Positions 10,131 to 20,890 of a stretch of 64,000 bases of DNA are shown here, in pieces (within the stretch, counting starts at the first letter, position 1; each line of letters starts with the position of its first letter). Origin of the DNA: Lepidostoma basale (lineage: Eukaryota > Arthropoda > Insecta > Trichoptera > Lepidostomatidae); the NCBI GenBank assembly GCA_022606425.2, contig JAHDVF020001348.1:241001-305000 (forward strand), given 5' to 3'. The translations under genes were made by a program, and so were the position numbers. A model generated the notes under the pieces. The model did not search any database. It was not told the DNA's origin and was given only the letters and a program-made list of their open reading frames with translations.

Positions 10131-10317
10131 AAAATAATAATATAAATAATATAATATTGTACAAAAGTTATAATTTAATTTCAATTTATTACTGTTTCAC
10201 ACACGACATTTCATAATTATCTAGTAATGGGACACGTTATTCCGATGTATAATAGTATGATATAAACCAGACGTTTGTCAATTTTATGGATAATAATTAA
10301 ATAAAACAATATTTTTA
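10131..10317. other. No gene recognised
   Basis: AT-rich, no structure noted. Confidence 0.4.
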
Positions 10318-10445
10318 AATATTTAAAAATTTGGTTTTATTTCGACAACGACCGGTTTCGCCAGACTCGCTGGTATCGACAGACACAAACTGAGTCCTTT
10401 ATACGAGTATATTATACGAGTACATATGGAACAGGGGGAGTAAAC
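10318..10445 (-). repeat. Hammerhead-like repeat family 4 (single arm)
   Basis: Minus strand: CUGUCGA, stem II CCAG/CUGG, GAAA, ACCGGUC. The core differs from CUGANGA at A6, so this is a degenerate hammerhead. Related to the palindrome at 43960-44220. Confidence 0.5.
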
Positions 10446-10489
10446 ATGATTCCATACAAAAATAATCTTAATGTAAAATGTACTGAATT

Positions 10490-10630
10490 TAATATAATAA
10501 TACAAATATGTATCTTTATAACATGTATCACTGAAGAAAGGCCGATTGTCCCCAACATTTCTGATATGTACCTAATCTTAATAGTGTTGTATATCCAAAG
10601 TATACAAAAAAAAGAAAAACACAAAGAAAA
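10490..10630 (+). repeat. Hammerhead palindrome family B, degenerate
   Basis: ATGTATCACTGAAGAAAGG followed by GATTGTCCCCAACATTTC matches the family B core, but GAAA is lost, so the ribozyme is presumably dead. The downstream TATCCAAAGTATAC AT-rich end matches 24905-24925. Confidence 0.6.
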
Positions 10631-10869
10631 TAATGTTTCTAATTATGTAAAAATTATCTAAGAAATTAGTTTAAGAAATCATGGATTTGTATTGATTTAT
10701 TCACACTAGGGTTAACACTAAATATTTTCTTGTCTTAAGAGGTTTAGCACAATTAAAGACAGTATCAATCTGAAAAAGTGAAGCCAATTAAACGTAAGAA
10801 ATTTCTTCTGAAACGGATCACATCGTATCTATTGACCATGATATTTCGTAATTATGAATTAAGATGTTT
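10631..10869. other. No gene recognised
   Basis: AT-rich; nothing supported. Confidence 0.35.
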
Positions 10870-10985
10870 CGGATGCTTGTAACACCTGATTATGCTAACA
10901 TAGGTCAGCGAAATAGCTGTTGCAAAAATCTCATAAAAAATACATATAAATTGTGATACGTATAACAGAGTTTCAAAATTAGTAT
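10870..10985 (+). repeat. Hammerhead palindrome family 2, single degenerate arm
   Basis: CTGATTATGCTAACATAGG then GCGAAATAGCTGTTGC. The base equivalent to G8 of the core is U, so the consensus is broken. AATTGTGATACGTATAAC to the right is the shared family 2 end. Confidence 0.6.
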
Positions 10986-10989
10986 CATA

Positions 10990-11335
10990 GTCATCATCAT
11001 CAGCCGTCTGTCATCCACTGCTGAACGTAGGGCTCTCCCAAAGCACGCCACCGCCCCCTATCCATTGCCGCTCCCATCCATCCACGTCCAGCAATCCTCT
11101 TCAGATCGTCGGTCCAGCGGGCAGAAGGACGTCCAACTCTGCAAAATCCTGTACACGGTCTCCACTCAGAACCCGTCTCTCCCATCGGCCGTTGGTTATC
11201 CGACAGATATGGCCAGCCCATCGCCACTTCAGCCCGCCCATCCACCTCAGTCACCTTGGTTTGTTGTCAAATAAATTCGTTTCTAAATCTGTCCCTCAAG
11301 GTTATTCCAAACATGGTTCTTTCCATGGCGCGTTC
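10990..11335 (-). pseudogene. LINE-D tail (RTE-like), C-terminal fragment
   Basis: Minus-strand frame 11000-11254 ends GRPSARWTDDLKRIAGRGW ... EPYVQQWMTDG, a C-terminus common in RTE-like LINEs of moths and other insects. Upstream, 11280-11335 reads ERAMERTMFGITLRDRFRNE in the same orientation after one stop. A TGA/ATG-rich tail follows at 10990-11000. Dead fragment. Confidence 0.7.
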
Positions 11336-11855
11336 GACCAATACAATGGATGATATAAAAATAATATATAATATACCTACACTTATTATGGAATAATAAG
11401 AATAATATCGAGTGGTTTGTTTGGTCTCATCATTTCTGACTGCGTCTCCATTTGGTTCATCCCAGGCAGTCTACTGAAAATTTCCGACTATTGTATGTAT
11501 GCTATAACGTTTTCGTATATACAACGTTTATTGGTCAAACTGAAACAAAAGCGTTCGACCTCGCTCCGATGACCCGCAACTCACCTCTGACCCAACGAGA
11601 ACTACTTTCAAACTATAATTTAAATTTTTCATTGTGCGATTGTTTTAAACCGTTAAAGAATAGACAAGGTACAAGAAATACTTCAATTATAAATAACATA
11701 CGTAGGTACCTACGTAGGTATATAATATATGTGAATCTGAAGAGTGTTACTAAAGATGCTCATGCATCTAAAGAAGATATTTAGAGAACGTTGATTTTAA
11801 CAGTTTTTTTTAAAAGAAAAATAAGTTTTCCAACAAATGTATATTTTGATATTAC
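11336..11855. other. No gene recognised
   Basis: Contains a 110-codon open frame (11452-11784) with no recognisable features, and an inverted GTACCTACGTAGGTA motif near 11703-11720. No support for a gene. Confidence 0.35.
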
Positions 11856-12240
11856 TTACTTACTTACTTAGACAGCCGTTGTCGTCCACTGTTGGACATA
11901 GGCCTCCCCCATACTTCTTCATGTATCCCGTACTGTCTTGTGCCTTTTGCATCCAATCGCCAGCAATTCTTCTAATGTCATCGGACTATCGTGTGGAGGA
12001 TCTCCCTCTGTTTCCTTAGTCTTCGCGGGGTCTCCACTCTACCACCCTTCTGCTCCGTCTATCGTCTTTCAATCTGGAAACATGCGCGCAAATGACCATT
12101 TAAGCTTAGCTACCCTTGCAACGACATCTGTTACTCCCGACCTTCTACTTATTTCAGTATTTCTTATCTGGTCTGAGAGTCTTAAGTGTAGCATGGCTCT
12201 TTCTTGTTTCCTCTGTGTTACACGGATATTTTGATATAGA
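11856..12240 (-). pseudogene. LINE tail related to LINE-D
   Basis: Minus strand reads RVTQRKQERAMLHLRLSDQI and DVVARVAKLKWSFA, the pre-terminal part of an RTE-like ORF2, followed by a broken C-terminus and a (TAAG)n tail seen as ACTTACTTACTTACTTA at 11858-11871. Part of the DNA (TCCACTGTTGGACATAGG) is a common antisense signature of these LINEs. Confidence 0.65.
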
Positions 12241-12940
12241 ACATTTATTATGCTAAATTTGATTCTCATTACCATGATACCCTTTATTTGTCTCTATACA
12301 ATTATGAGTAATCACATTTTAACATCAAATTGGAATTTGGGAATTTGTTGTATTTTGATTTATTTTCTCCAACAACGTGGAAACAAATAAATATACTGAG
12401 AATTTAGAAATGTACGAAAATTTAAATACGATTTTATTAAAGATTTTACTACTTTCAAGTTTAGTGTATCAAATATAGTCAAGAGAATGATAGAAAATCA
12501 AACATGGAAAAATTAAAAATAAGCCAAAAAGCGCGAAAATTCTTAAAATTGAAATTGAATAGTCTAAATAATATTGTAACAATAAATGGTATAGGTAAAA
12601 AATTGATAAACTTAGTAGATTTTTTTTAATTCGTAATTTTTACATAAAATATCCCAAATTCCTTAATAAAAATACCGTTTAGTTTTCACTCAGATTTTTC
12701 TTTAAAATTTATATAGACAAAATTCAAACTTTCAAACCTTCATTACCGAGATGAAAACAACATGTTTTCAAGACATTTTTCGTTGTGTGTTTTATCATAA
12801 TAGTGTCCTAGCAAGCTGAAACACGTCATTCCCACGAAATACAACCAAACTTATATAAAACGTATTTTGATAAACTTTCAATAGTATGTTATTCGTTATA
12901 ATTCAGATAATTCATTGTTTTGGCGGAAACATTTGATATT
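12241..12940. other. No gene recognised
   Basis: Very AT-rich, no long frame and no named repeat. Confidence 0.4.
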
Positions 12941-12983
12941 TCAACATTATTAACTGTATAAATAAAAAAACTTTGTTATAAAT

Positions 12984-13056
12984 ATCACAATTGATTATGT
13001 TTTCTCACGACAGCTGTTTCGCTAACCGATGTTAGCATCGTCAGTTCTTACAATCA
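12984..13056 (-). ncRNA. Candidate hammerhead ribozyme, family 2 left arm
   Basis: Minus strand: CUGACGA (13044-13038), extra U, perfect six-base-pair stem II GCUAAC/GUUAGC with loop AUCG, GAAA (13020-13017), then CAGCUGUC with a GUC triplet (13011-13009). Distal UUGAU and AUCAA can close stem I. The complete core consensus is present. Confidence 0.6.
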
Positions 13057-13166
13057 ATTAAAAAAATTCTACAGGAAGACTTATACAAAATTATTACAAT
13101 ATTGTGTGTAGTTTCTTCCCCTTATAATAATTTTGTATATAAACAAAGTCTTTCTGATGTATTTTA

Positions 13167-13235
13167 GTTGATTGTAAGACCTGACGATGCTAACATCGGT
13201 AAGCGAAACAGCTGTCGCGACAAAATATAATCAAT
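13167..13235 (+). ncRNA. Candidate hammerhead ribozyme, family 2 right arm
   Basis: CUGACGA (13181-13187), stem II GCUAAC/GGUAAGC (weakened by substitutions), GAAA (13205-13208), CAGCUGUC with GUC at 13214-13216. UUGAUU and AAUCAA can close a distal stem I. Divergent partner of the left-arm motif. Confidence 0.55.
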
Positions 13236-13280
13236 TGTGATGTTTATAACAAAGTTTTTTATTTAAACAGTTAATAATTC

Positions 13281-13938
13281 AGAATTATATTTTTTTTTAT
13301 CCTGACCCTTTAATTTTTCAATAATAAGTTAAAGAAAAAGATTTCATATATTATTACGTTGAATGGTTACTTACCAACCGAGTTGTGAGTTTGATCCAAT
13401 TTCGATTAATTAATTTTTATGATTTTAAAATACCTCAAATTCTTCTGTATTGGTTTAAATTAGATGTTTGGTTTAAAACAAATAAATAAAAACGCATAGA
13501 ATTCAAAGTACACAAAAAAAGTTATGTGATCAAATAATTCCGATATCAATTTCCTTCCTGCGACATTCCAAATTTAAATCTTCAATTGCTTTCAATTGTT
13601 TTTTTTTTCCGGTGCGCAAATTACAGGTGCAAGATATTTGTATTTCGAACGTTTGTCCCGACGCGACGGCGCAAAGAGGCAAGAATACAATAAGGATATG
13701 CTCAATACACAACGTGATAAAATTGGTGACTTATTCACGAAAGATTCGATGGTAATTGTTTAAATTATTTTATTATTAGTTATTTTGACAAATTAAACTA
13801 TTGTAAACTCTTTAAGAAATATAATTTCTTTTTTATAATTGATTTATACAGTAGACCCAATAATAATCAATTAACATGGAGAAGACGGAGGGAAAGCACT
13901 ACAACATTGTTCATTCCAGACGTGACTTCATATATTAT
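13281..13938. other. No gene recognised; one signal-peptide-like small frame
   Basis: The minus frame 13530-13712 (60 codons) starts MCIEHILIVFLPLCAVASGQ, which looks like a secretion signal, then turns Lys-rich. It may be chance; no second exon or homology is visible. Confidence 0.2.
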
Positions 13939-14442
13939 CAGTGATTCACAAAGTGGTCTATATAGCCCCCCAGGGGTCTACGACCATTGTAAAAAAAAGT
14001 CCACGAGATGTAAATGGGGGTCCACAAGATGGTTAAACTAAATTGAAGTCGAATATTGAAATGCAAAACGAATATCTTTTTTATCGTTGGCGACCTTTTT
14101 TTTTACTCATTTGGAAAAATCGGACGATCGAAATCGTTGGCCACCTGTCTTTTAACTCATTTGGCAAAGATCGGACATTCGATTTCCCGAAATGAGCGAG
14201 AAAAAAAGATCGCCAACGAGTTTGGTCGTCCGATTTCTCCAAATGAGCTAAAAAAAATGGTCGCCGAAGATTTCGACCGGCAAATTTTCCCAATGGGTTA
14301 AAAAAATTAAACGGTCGACACCGAATTCCGGCATTGTTTCGTTTTTTTGCGCTGAAAAAAAATTTTTACGAAAGCAGGGGGTCTACACAAAATAGAAGAA
14401 ATCGGCAAGGGGTCTACGGAACAAACAATTTGGGAACCTCTG
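13939..14442. mobile_element. hAT-type MITE, relative of MITE B
   Basis: Left end CAGTGATTCACAAAGTGG, right end (minus) CAGAGGTTCCCAAATTG. Internal GGGGTCTAC words and an internal imperfect palindrome of ACTCATTTGGxAAAATCGG units (14100-14300). Flanks are TA-rich (TATATTAT / ATATATAT), so the 8-base duplication is only approximate. Non-coding. Confidence 0.65.
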
Positions 14443-14914
14443 ATATATATTATAAAATCAAGGCCTACTTCGATTTCTTTTTCACTTCTCCTGTATTTAC
14501 ATTTAAACATTTAACATTCATATTTAAACCATATTTGTGATTTTCTTCAATATTCGCCATCACTTTGTATTGTGGATTGACATTTGAAAAGCTTATATTT
14601 TCAAAACACACTTTTTCGCATCTTTCACAAACATATTTTGGGACACTGACTTCCTTTCTTCAGTATATGAATTAATGATTTTAAAAATCAAATGAAATAG
14701 AGTTATTATTTATATAATAAATGACGAATACAAAAGTGGAAGGGGGGGGGGGAATTGAATTAAGTGCAGGGTAATTTGTTGTTTTTTTATTATTATGAGA
14801 CAGGAGAAACAAATCTATTATAGGATTAGGAGTTAAAAAATGATTACTAGGTTATTTATAATATCTTCGTTGTTTTATTTGAATTTCAAAATCATTGAAA
14901 ATTCGACATCATAA
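14443..14914. other. No gene recognised; poly-G run
   Basis: AT-rich with an 11-base G run at 14742-14752. Nothing else supported. Confidence 0.4.
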
Positions 14915-15325
14915 CTAACTAACTAACCATCACGGAGAGAGGATGGACCACCATACCGCTCTGTCCTAACATACCTATCTAGATTCCTCCACATTCATAC
15001 ATCGTAATATGCACGCTCGATTTTTCCGACTTCGAATGTGGCCGCCTTTCAGTATTTTATTAATTTGGTCATGGCATTCTTTTCTTGGTCTTCCACGGCT
15101 TCTCTTTCCACTCACACTGCTTGTATACAACATTTTAATCATTATTCTCTCATCCATTCGTTCCATGTGCCCAAACCATCTCAGGGATCATTTTTTAATT
15201 TTACATTTGATACAATCACCTGCCTTACATTTCTTCCTTATTCCGTCATTCGGTATTCTATCATATATGGTTTTCCTATACATTCTTCTCGGTGATCTCA
15301 TTTCTACCGAATTCATCAGATTAAA
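14915..15325 (-). pseudogene. LINE-B 3' fragment
   Basis: Minus strand with a (GTTA)n tail at 14913-14926 and a broken frame reading MERMDERIMIKMLYTSSVSG, SRGRPRKECHDQINKILKG and RKNRACILRCMNVEESR. The upstream part is LINE-B C-terminal region (SVEMRSPRRMYRKTIYDRI). Diverged subfamily with several stops. Confidence 0.75.
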
Positions 15326-15459
15326 AATAATCAATAGAAACTTTAATTTTCTTAATAAATCTTTCAAATGTATCATATAATCTCGTTTATTTAGTTTCCT
15401 TTGAATATTTATAAGCGTTTGTACTTAATGTATTTCATCACACAGGGCATATTCATTTT
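15326..15459. other. AT-rich spacer
   Basis: No feature supported. Confidence 0.3.
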
Positions 15460-15850
15460 TCCATTCGCCATTTCGACGGTCGTACCTTTGATCTCAAAAC
15501 GACAAAAAACACGCATCCGTCCCGCTCGCGCGCGAGCTTCCAGAAAGAGATGGCGACGCGTCCTTGTCCGGTCAGAATGTGGGCAAAAAGTCGACCTGTT
15601 GCTTCCATTCTTCGATTCGAACATTAATAATCCAGACGTACGTCCGAAAGCTTTCGAATAACTTTTCAATCGGCCGTCTCTCTCCCGCACACGCGTGCCG
15701 AGATTGACGCATGTCGATTGCCGATTGGAAAACTTGATTGTCCCGGTGTGCCCTGAACTCGTCACCTTTGCAACCGGCCGGATAGAAAAGAAGCGACGTA
15801 CGTTTGTAGCTTTTCCGTAGCTCTGTTTCATTTTTTATCAACACATTCAA
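15460..15850. other. CpG-rich non-repeated island
   Basis: Much richer in C, G and CpG than the surroundings (for example CCCGCTCGCGCGCGAGC, 15522-15538). Not seen elsewhere in the window. Overlapping open frames exist on both strands, but none looks like a protein. It could be a host promoter, enhancer or untranslated exon. Confidence 0.35.
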
Positions 15851-16019
15851 ACAACGTAAGTCGTATATAATATCATAACAAATAATAAAAAAACGAACTC
15901 TAGTTTAAATTTATTGGATCAACAAAATGTAAAAAAAAATTCGTCGTAAAAAACATCACTATTATTTTTATTATTGAAAAACAAAACATAGTAACCACAC
16001 AAAGCTAATAATGTCAACT

Positions 16020-16096
16020 AATACCATCACGCCATTTCCTGGTGGGGAACGCAGTTTAGACTGCCAATCTCTTATATTTACATAAATATGATTCTG
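16020..16096 (-). pseudogene. LINE-B 3' end, short
   Basis: ACCATCACGCCATTTCC with a diverged body (CTGCCAATCTCTTAT), matching the terminal 70 bases of LINE-B on the minus strand. Confidence 0.55.
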
Positions 16097-16199
16097 GCCT
16101 CATCCACACCCATACAGCGCTTCGACCATATTTTTTATCCTTATAATATTATGTTGAAAATTTATGATTCAATATATCTTAATATTTAGTATAGAAATG

Positions 16200-16668
16200 T
16201 TATGACCCTTATGTATGGATGCGAAACGTGGAACTGGCAAAAGAACGATGAAAGTAGAATAAATGCAGTAGAAATGAGATCTCTTAGACGAATGTGTGGA
16301 TACTCTGTGTACGATAGAGTGTCGAATATAGGTATAAGAAGTGAATGCGGTGCGAATGATGGTGTTATGAACAAAATAATGAAAGGATCATTAAGCTGGT
16401 TTGGACATATGGAAAAAATTAATGAAGAAAGAATTCTAAAAAAATTATATATTAGCGATGTAATGGAACCAGAAATAGAGGAAGACCGAGGAAAACGTGG
16501 CACGATCTAATAAATCAACTATTGAATGGAGTCAGAGAAATCGACGCGCGTGCATTACACTATGTATGAATGTTGAGGAAGCAGGAGTAATATGTCAGGA
16601 AAGAAATGTGTGGCAGTCCATTCTTTCTGCCTACCCCTTCGGGAGACGGCGTGATGTTTAGTTAGCTA
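16200..16668 (+). pseudogene. LINE-B 3' copy
   Basis: Reads TLMYGCETWNWQKNDESRIN, EMRSLRRMCGYSVYDRVS and SLSWFGHMEKINEE, then a deletion and frame break. The end reads PYPFGR-like and then GTTTAGTTAGC. 5' truncated within the post-RT region. Confidence 0.8.
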
Positions 16669-16769
16669 TTTTTTTTAGTATAGAAAAATATATGAACAGC
16701 CAAAATATTAATGAATGAAAAAAATATATAAAAAAAATATGTTAAAATGTATGTTTTATTTCATTACAT

Positions 16770-16835
16770 TGTTCTTTAGTTTCGGTCGGTTTCGACAGCT
16801 CGCTGCCATCTTCAAATATCGACGTCAAATTTTCT
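16770..16835 (-). repeat. Hammerhead-like repeat family 4b
   Basis: Minus strand UUGAAGAUGGCAGCGAGCUGUC then GAAACCGACC: a GGCAG/CUGUC hairpin followed by GAAAC. Same motif at 21709-21745 and 44871-44915. The CUGANGA box is replaced by UUGAAGA, so this is a relic or relative. Confidence 0.5.
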
Positions 16836-17475
16836 TAGATTTGTATATGGTGGGTGTTGAATTATATTCAAAATGGAGTATTTTCAAGAAAAACTATTGT
16901 GTAGGCATTTAAATGGATTATTGGTTGAGATCTTTAAAATTTTAATAAATAATATAAATTATCATTTTACACGAAAGATTTTTAATTCCGATTACAATTA
17001 TTTTAAATTTATAAGTTGCAATAAGTCTGTACAATTTTTAAATAGCAATTTGTTAATTATTTACAAATAATGAACTTACCATTTTAATTAAACCTTTAAT
17101 AAACAAGTATCACCTCATAATATACAAAATGAACAATCACCCATATTATTATTCGACCCTTTTCATAACCATCCTTCATTTTCCCATAAGAAATTTGTTC
17201 AATTCTTAGATTCGAGTTCAGGTTTACTTGTTTGTTGTGCATTCGTCACCTTTCATATAGTCTGGCTTGCTCTGTATTATTGCGCTGTCTCGCTCGCACA
17301 ACTGTATCTGGCAATAACTCATTATTAGTCTTTTAGGTTATCTCTTTGGTGTAGAGTGTTCAGGAAACAGGTAACACCTGACTTTATTTAATTTAATTAT
17401 TCGATATAATAAAGTGAGTATCGTAAGAGGTCGCTGATTGTTGATACTCTATTATTTATTACATCTCGTTAAGTT
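16836..17475. other. No gene recognised
   Basis: AT-rich; short frames only. Confidence 0.4.
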
Positions 17476-17695
17476 AAATGGCCTGGAACAATCTTCCTGC
17501 AGACATCGAGATTCTAAATGCACCTTTTCAAATTATCCTATCCTGGTGTAAATGTTAATCAACTGCTTCAGGAGCAGACCTTATAATTAAAATTTTATAT
17601 TTAACTATTTCATTAAATGTAGCAATTTTTACAGTGCCCTTGAGATCATTAATTCATAAAAATGGCGCCTTATAAAATATCAAATGTATTCTTAT
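17476..17695 (+). pseudogene. CR1/L2-like LINE 3' fragment
   Basis: Starts with WNNLPADIE-like coding remains (GGCCTGGAACAATCTTCCTG), then CACCTTTTCAAAT. The 3' UTR hairpin region (GTGCCCTTGAG ... AAAATGGCGCC) matches 8838-8873. Small and dead. Confidence 0.65.
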
Positions 17696-17814
17696 ATTAT
17701 ATAAATTTACAAGTTAGGAAGTAAACTAACAGAGCAGCAGCACGAAATCCATCTGCTTAAAGGATACAATATGAAATAGCAAGCACATGCTCTTTTTTAT
17801 TATTATTGTTTTGT

Positions 17815-18622
17815 TGAAGTAAGCTGTTTGTTGTATGCGGACGACGCTGTGCTACTTGCAGACAACGAGCACGAACTGCAAGCCCTGATGTCTAGTATGT
17901 ATGAGGTATGCAAGCGATACGATTTGATGATGAATGTGAATAGGTCTAAGGTAATGATTTTCGAAAAAGAAGGAAGCATGACAGTCTGCAACATTAGTGT
18001 AAACGGTGAAAATCTGGAACAAGTGGATGAATTTGTTTATTTAGGAAGTATGTTTACAAAGGATGGGAGGGTGGATAAGGATATTGAAAGAAGGGTTGGG
18101 GCAAGCAACAGAATAAATGGTGCACTTAAAGTTGTCATCGCAAACAAAAGCCTATCCAAAAAAGCTAAGATGGCGTGCACAATGGTGTTCTTGTGCCGAC
18201 CCTTATGTATGGAAGTGAAGCATGGAACTGGCAAAGAAGGATGAAAGTAGAATAAATGCAGTAGAAATGAGATCTCTAAGACGAATGTGTGGCAAATCTG
18301 TTTATGATAGAGTGACAAATGCAAGTATAAGAAGTGAATGTGGTGCGAATGAAAGTGTTATGAACAAAATAAGGAAAGGGTCATTAAGATGGTTTGGACA
18401 CATGGAAAGAATGAGTGAAGACAGAATGGTAAAGAAGGTATATGTAAACGGCGTGAACGGAGCTAGAAATAGAGGAAGGCCGAGGAAAACGTGGCACGAT
18501 CAAATCAATCAAATATTGAATGTCGGTCACGTGAGGAGTCGGAAAAATCGACGTGCGTGCATGACAAGATGTATGAATGTAGAGGAATCGAGAGACGTAT
18601 GTCAGAACAGAACAGTGTGAAT
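17815..18622 (+). pseudogene. LINE-B copy with RT motif C
   Basis: Reads LLYADDAVLLADNEHELQ (YADD, the last RT catalytic box), KVMIFEKEGSM, EFVYLGSMFTKDGRVDKDIE and NRINGALKVVIANKSLSKKA. A one-base shift near 18175 moves the frame to MELAKKDESRINAVEMRSLR ... RKTWHDQINQIL ... NVEESRDVCQNRTV. 5' truncated just before YADD. The 3' end is missing: it runs into SINE-like sequence at 18618. Confidence 0.85.
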
Positions 18623-18660
18623 TCTGCACCAGAACAAAGACAGTATGACACTGATAAAAT
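18617..18660 (-). repeat. SINE fragment
   Basis: GTGAATTCTGCACCAGAAC then AAAGACAGTATGACA matches the body of the SINE at 19950-20202, minus orientation. Confidence 0.6.
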
Positions 18661-18821
18661 TATAATAATAATCACAAAAATAATACATAATACACACATA
18701 ATAATAACATTCTATAATATTACATACATAATAATAACTTAATGATCCTACAAACCCTGAGTGTGACATATTAGACGTACTCGTATGTTAATGTGCCACA
18801 GCTAACCGAGAGAGGGCAAAT
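18661..18821. other. ATA-rich spacer
   Basis: Imperfect ATAATA simple repeat, then unclassified sequence. Confidence 0.4.
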
Positions 18822-18995
18822 GGGGGCGTGGGAAGCAACACCCCCACATAAAAACCCTGGTGCTCCTAGTAAGGGGGTTGGGCGTTAGGCCAACAACCTA
18901 ACAACGTAAACCAACGTTACGAACACTTCAAGAATTTCGTTTCTTGGAGGAGGCTGAGACCCACCAAGGGTTATAGTACCGGAGGAAAAAAAAGA
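18822..18995 (+). repeat. 170-base interspersed repeat (LINE 5'-end or SINE-like)
   Basis: GGGGTTGGGCGTTAGGCC, CCTAACAACGTAAACC, CGTTACGAACACTT, TTCTTGGAGGAGGCTGAG and CCAAGGGTT match 21817-21940 closely. It ends in an AATAAT simple tail, which suggests retroposition. It resembles the leader of some RTE-like LINEs. Confidence 0.6.
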
Positions 18996-19054
18996 TAATA
19001 ATAATAATAATAACATAATATAATAATAATCACATTCATAGATAACAAGGTTCG

Positions 19055-19455
19055 AATATTCAAAATCAGGCCCATTAAGACATTTAGTATAGAAACTAGA
19101 ACTGACAAAGTTAGGACCAAAAGCCTTCTTCGGTTATCTGAGATGATAATACTACGAACTATAGAAGGGAATGCTCTCAGAGACAATGTTAGAAATTCTG
19201 AAATAAGTTAGACCTGTCAGATGGAAGACATCGTGAGATGGGACAAGAAAAGACGACAGTACTAGAGAGACCACGTAGATAGGAAGAGTAATGCAAGAAT
19301 TATCCATGTGGTTGTCTACAATATTCCTGCGGGACATCGCCTACCAGGAAGACCGCCCAAATGATGGAAAGCTGGCGTTAGACTTCCCAAGAGGATGACT
19401 CCCATTAAAACACATATCAACGTTTTAAATCAAGATGATGAAGAAGAAGAAGAAA
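19055..19455 (+). pseudogene. LINE-C tail fragment
   Basis: Plus strand: RLLRLSEMIILRTIEGNALRDNVRNSEI-like frame with stops, the MEDIVRWDKKRR-equivalent, then LPGRPPK and a GAAGAAGAAG tail (19438-19452). Same family as 5735-6100. Confidence 0.65.
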
Positions 19456-19544
19456 AATCTAAAAATCTTTAGAATAATTGCAGAAAAAACTTTCTGAGAA
19501 TTTTAGGAACGTGCACTGAATTCATTTGACTTTTAACCACATCT

Positions 19545-19615
19545 CAACATTCATACATCATGTCATACACGCACGACTTATCTGACTGTTCACGTGGCCG
19601 ACATTAAAAATGTAT
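19545..19615 (-). pseudogene. LINE-B fragment
   Basis: CAACATTCATACATCATGTC and CACGTGGCCGACATTAAA match the antisense 3' region of LINE-B. No tail. Confidence 0.55.
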
Positions 19616-19949
19616 TCGTGTCAGATTTTTCGCCATCTTATACTATTACGTCTTTCATTAATTCATTCTTTTAATGAGAGTATTTTGGTTAAAAACATTT
19701 TTTAATGAAAAAAAAATTAAACAATTTAAATATAATTTTTTTTATTGATTATTTACCAAGTACTACCTGCCAACTGGGGAGGCATTTTTCGCATTCTATA
19801 TACCTGTAATCTCAATGTATGTAAAATACAAATTTCGGGAACAATTAACGAACAAGGGCAATAAAACATACCTGAAAATGTAATTATTTAAAATTAATTA
19901 TTTTACAGATTATATTATAATACTATTTCAAACTAATTACTTATTTTTT

Positions 19950-20202
19950 TAGATTTTTTTTTTTTTTTTTGTACACAACAGGTCGTTTGGACCCAATTAC
20001 AGTATACAATTTTTATTTTTTAGCTATTATATTGATTCTCGTGACATGTGATAGGTAGCCAATCTATCGCCATTTTATTGTCACGTGAATTCTACACCAG
20101 ACCAAAGACAGTGTGACAATCACACTGCCATCGCCGGGAATCGAACCCAGGACCTTCGGCATGGAAGTCAGAGCTCGTAACCACTCTACCACGAAGGTCG
20201 TC
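19950..20202 (-). mobile_element. tRNA-derived SINE, apparently full length
   Basis: Minus strand: tRNA-like head (from 20200) with a B box GGTTCGATTCCC (20134-20145 region) and a diverged A box (TGGTAGAGTGGTTACGAGC). The body carries GTCACACTGTCTTTGGTC, AATAAAATGGCGATAGATTGG and ATTGGGTCCAAA. The 3' end is an A run, seen as T at 19958-19970. Pol III-type internal promoter. Same family at 52720-52905 and 58563-58795. Confidence 0.8.
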
Positions 20203-20379
20203 TTTAATCAGGCGGGCCTTTTATTAATTCTACAAAATTAAAGCTATAGCTAATAATATCCCCTCGAATTGTTAATTTGTTTATTTATAATAATTATCTA
20301 TCGAAAAATATTAAAATTGCATAAGCATCCTGTAGTTTCATGAAATAGTTCAAACACTCTTCTTTTGCAGTGGACAGGT
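20203..20379. other. AT-rich spacer
   Basis: Nothing supported. Confidence 0.3.
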
Positions 20380-20890
20380 GAAGTAGCAGCGGCAGTGGCC
20401 TGTCAAGCTTCCTTCTCTCTCTAACTCCCGCAATATCCGCTAACGTTGGAGGGAGAGATCATGAATTATGCCACCTGTGGCTCAGAACGGGAGCACTGTA
20501 TTTCCATCTCATTCTAACGCACGTGTTTTCCTGTAATTTACGCGAGACAGCGTACTGTATATCCTGAACTCGCTTATGAATCACTTTACTCTTTCCATCG
20601 GCTACGGGTTTCCAGCGCGTGCGACTGAAATGGTAAATCCGGTTCATCTGCAAATAAAAACGGGAGCACGAATGCTGTGTCTCGCTCTTTCTCGTTTATT
20701 TTTGCCCCCAGGGTATGAAAGAGAAGAAAATAGATCACCTGTATTAACAATACAGGTATTTTCTCTTTCTTTCTCAGGTGTGTTTTCTTTGAGTGGGAGC
20801 GGGACACGAAAAGTTGATTCACATGTGACTTCAATCGGGGCACTTAAACTATCTGCTGGATTTCTTTCTTTGGCCATGTCACTTTGAAAC
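20380..20890. other. Non-repeated, GC-balanced stretch
   Basis: Not similar to other parts of the window and less AT-rich. Open frames on both strands overlap, none protein-like. It has an inverted ACCTGTATTAACAATACAGGT motif near 20738-20758 and pyrimidine tracts ending CTCAGGT. Possible host regulatory or untranslated sequence. Confidence 0.3.

Larger units (their letters stand above)
12945..13280. repeat. Hammerhead palindrome family 2, both arms
   Basis: Two inverted arms (about 12960-13056 and 13167-13270) around a loop of about 110 bases. The outer arms share AAACTTTGTTATAAA and TATCACAATTGATTATG. Each arm carries a hammerhead-like core, pointing outward. No ORF inside. Confidence 0.8.

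Noticed and set aside
10490..10630. Functional hammerhead in this family B copy
   Set aside because: GAAA is replaced by CCAA; dead by consensus.
15409..15850. 140- and 92-codon minus-strand frames
   Set aside because: Overlapping frames in a GC-rich island, composition (Arg/Ser/Cys) typical of non-coding CpG-rich DNA; kept only as an island.
20030..20200. A true tRNA gene on the minus strand
   Set aside because: B box is present, but the region lacks a proper cloverleaf and continues into a SINE body; the same structure recurs in six other places.
20576..20887. 103-codon frame
   Set aside because: Competing open frames on both strands, no domain, no conserved start.
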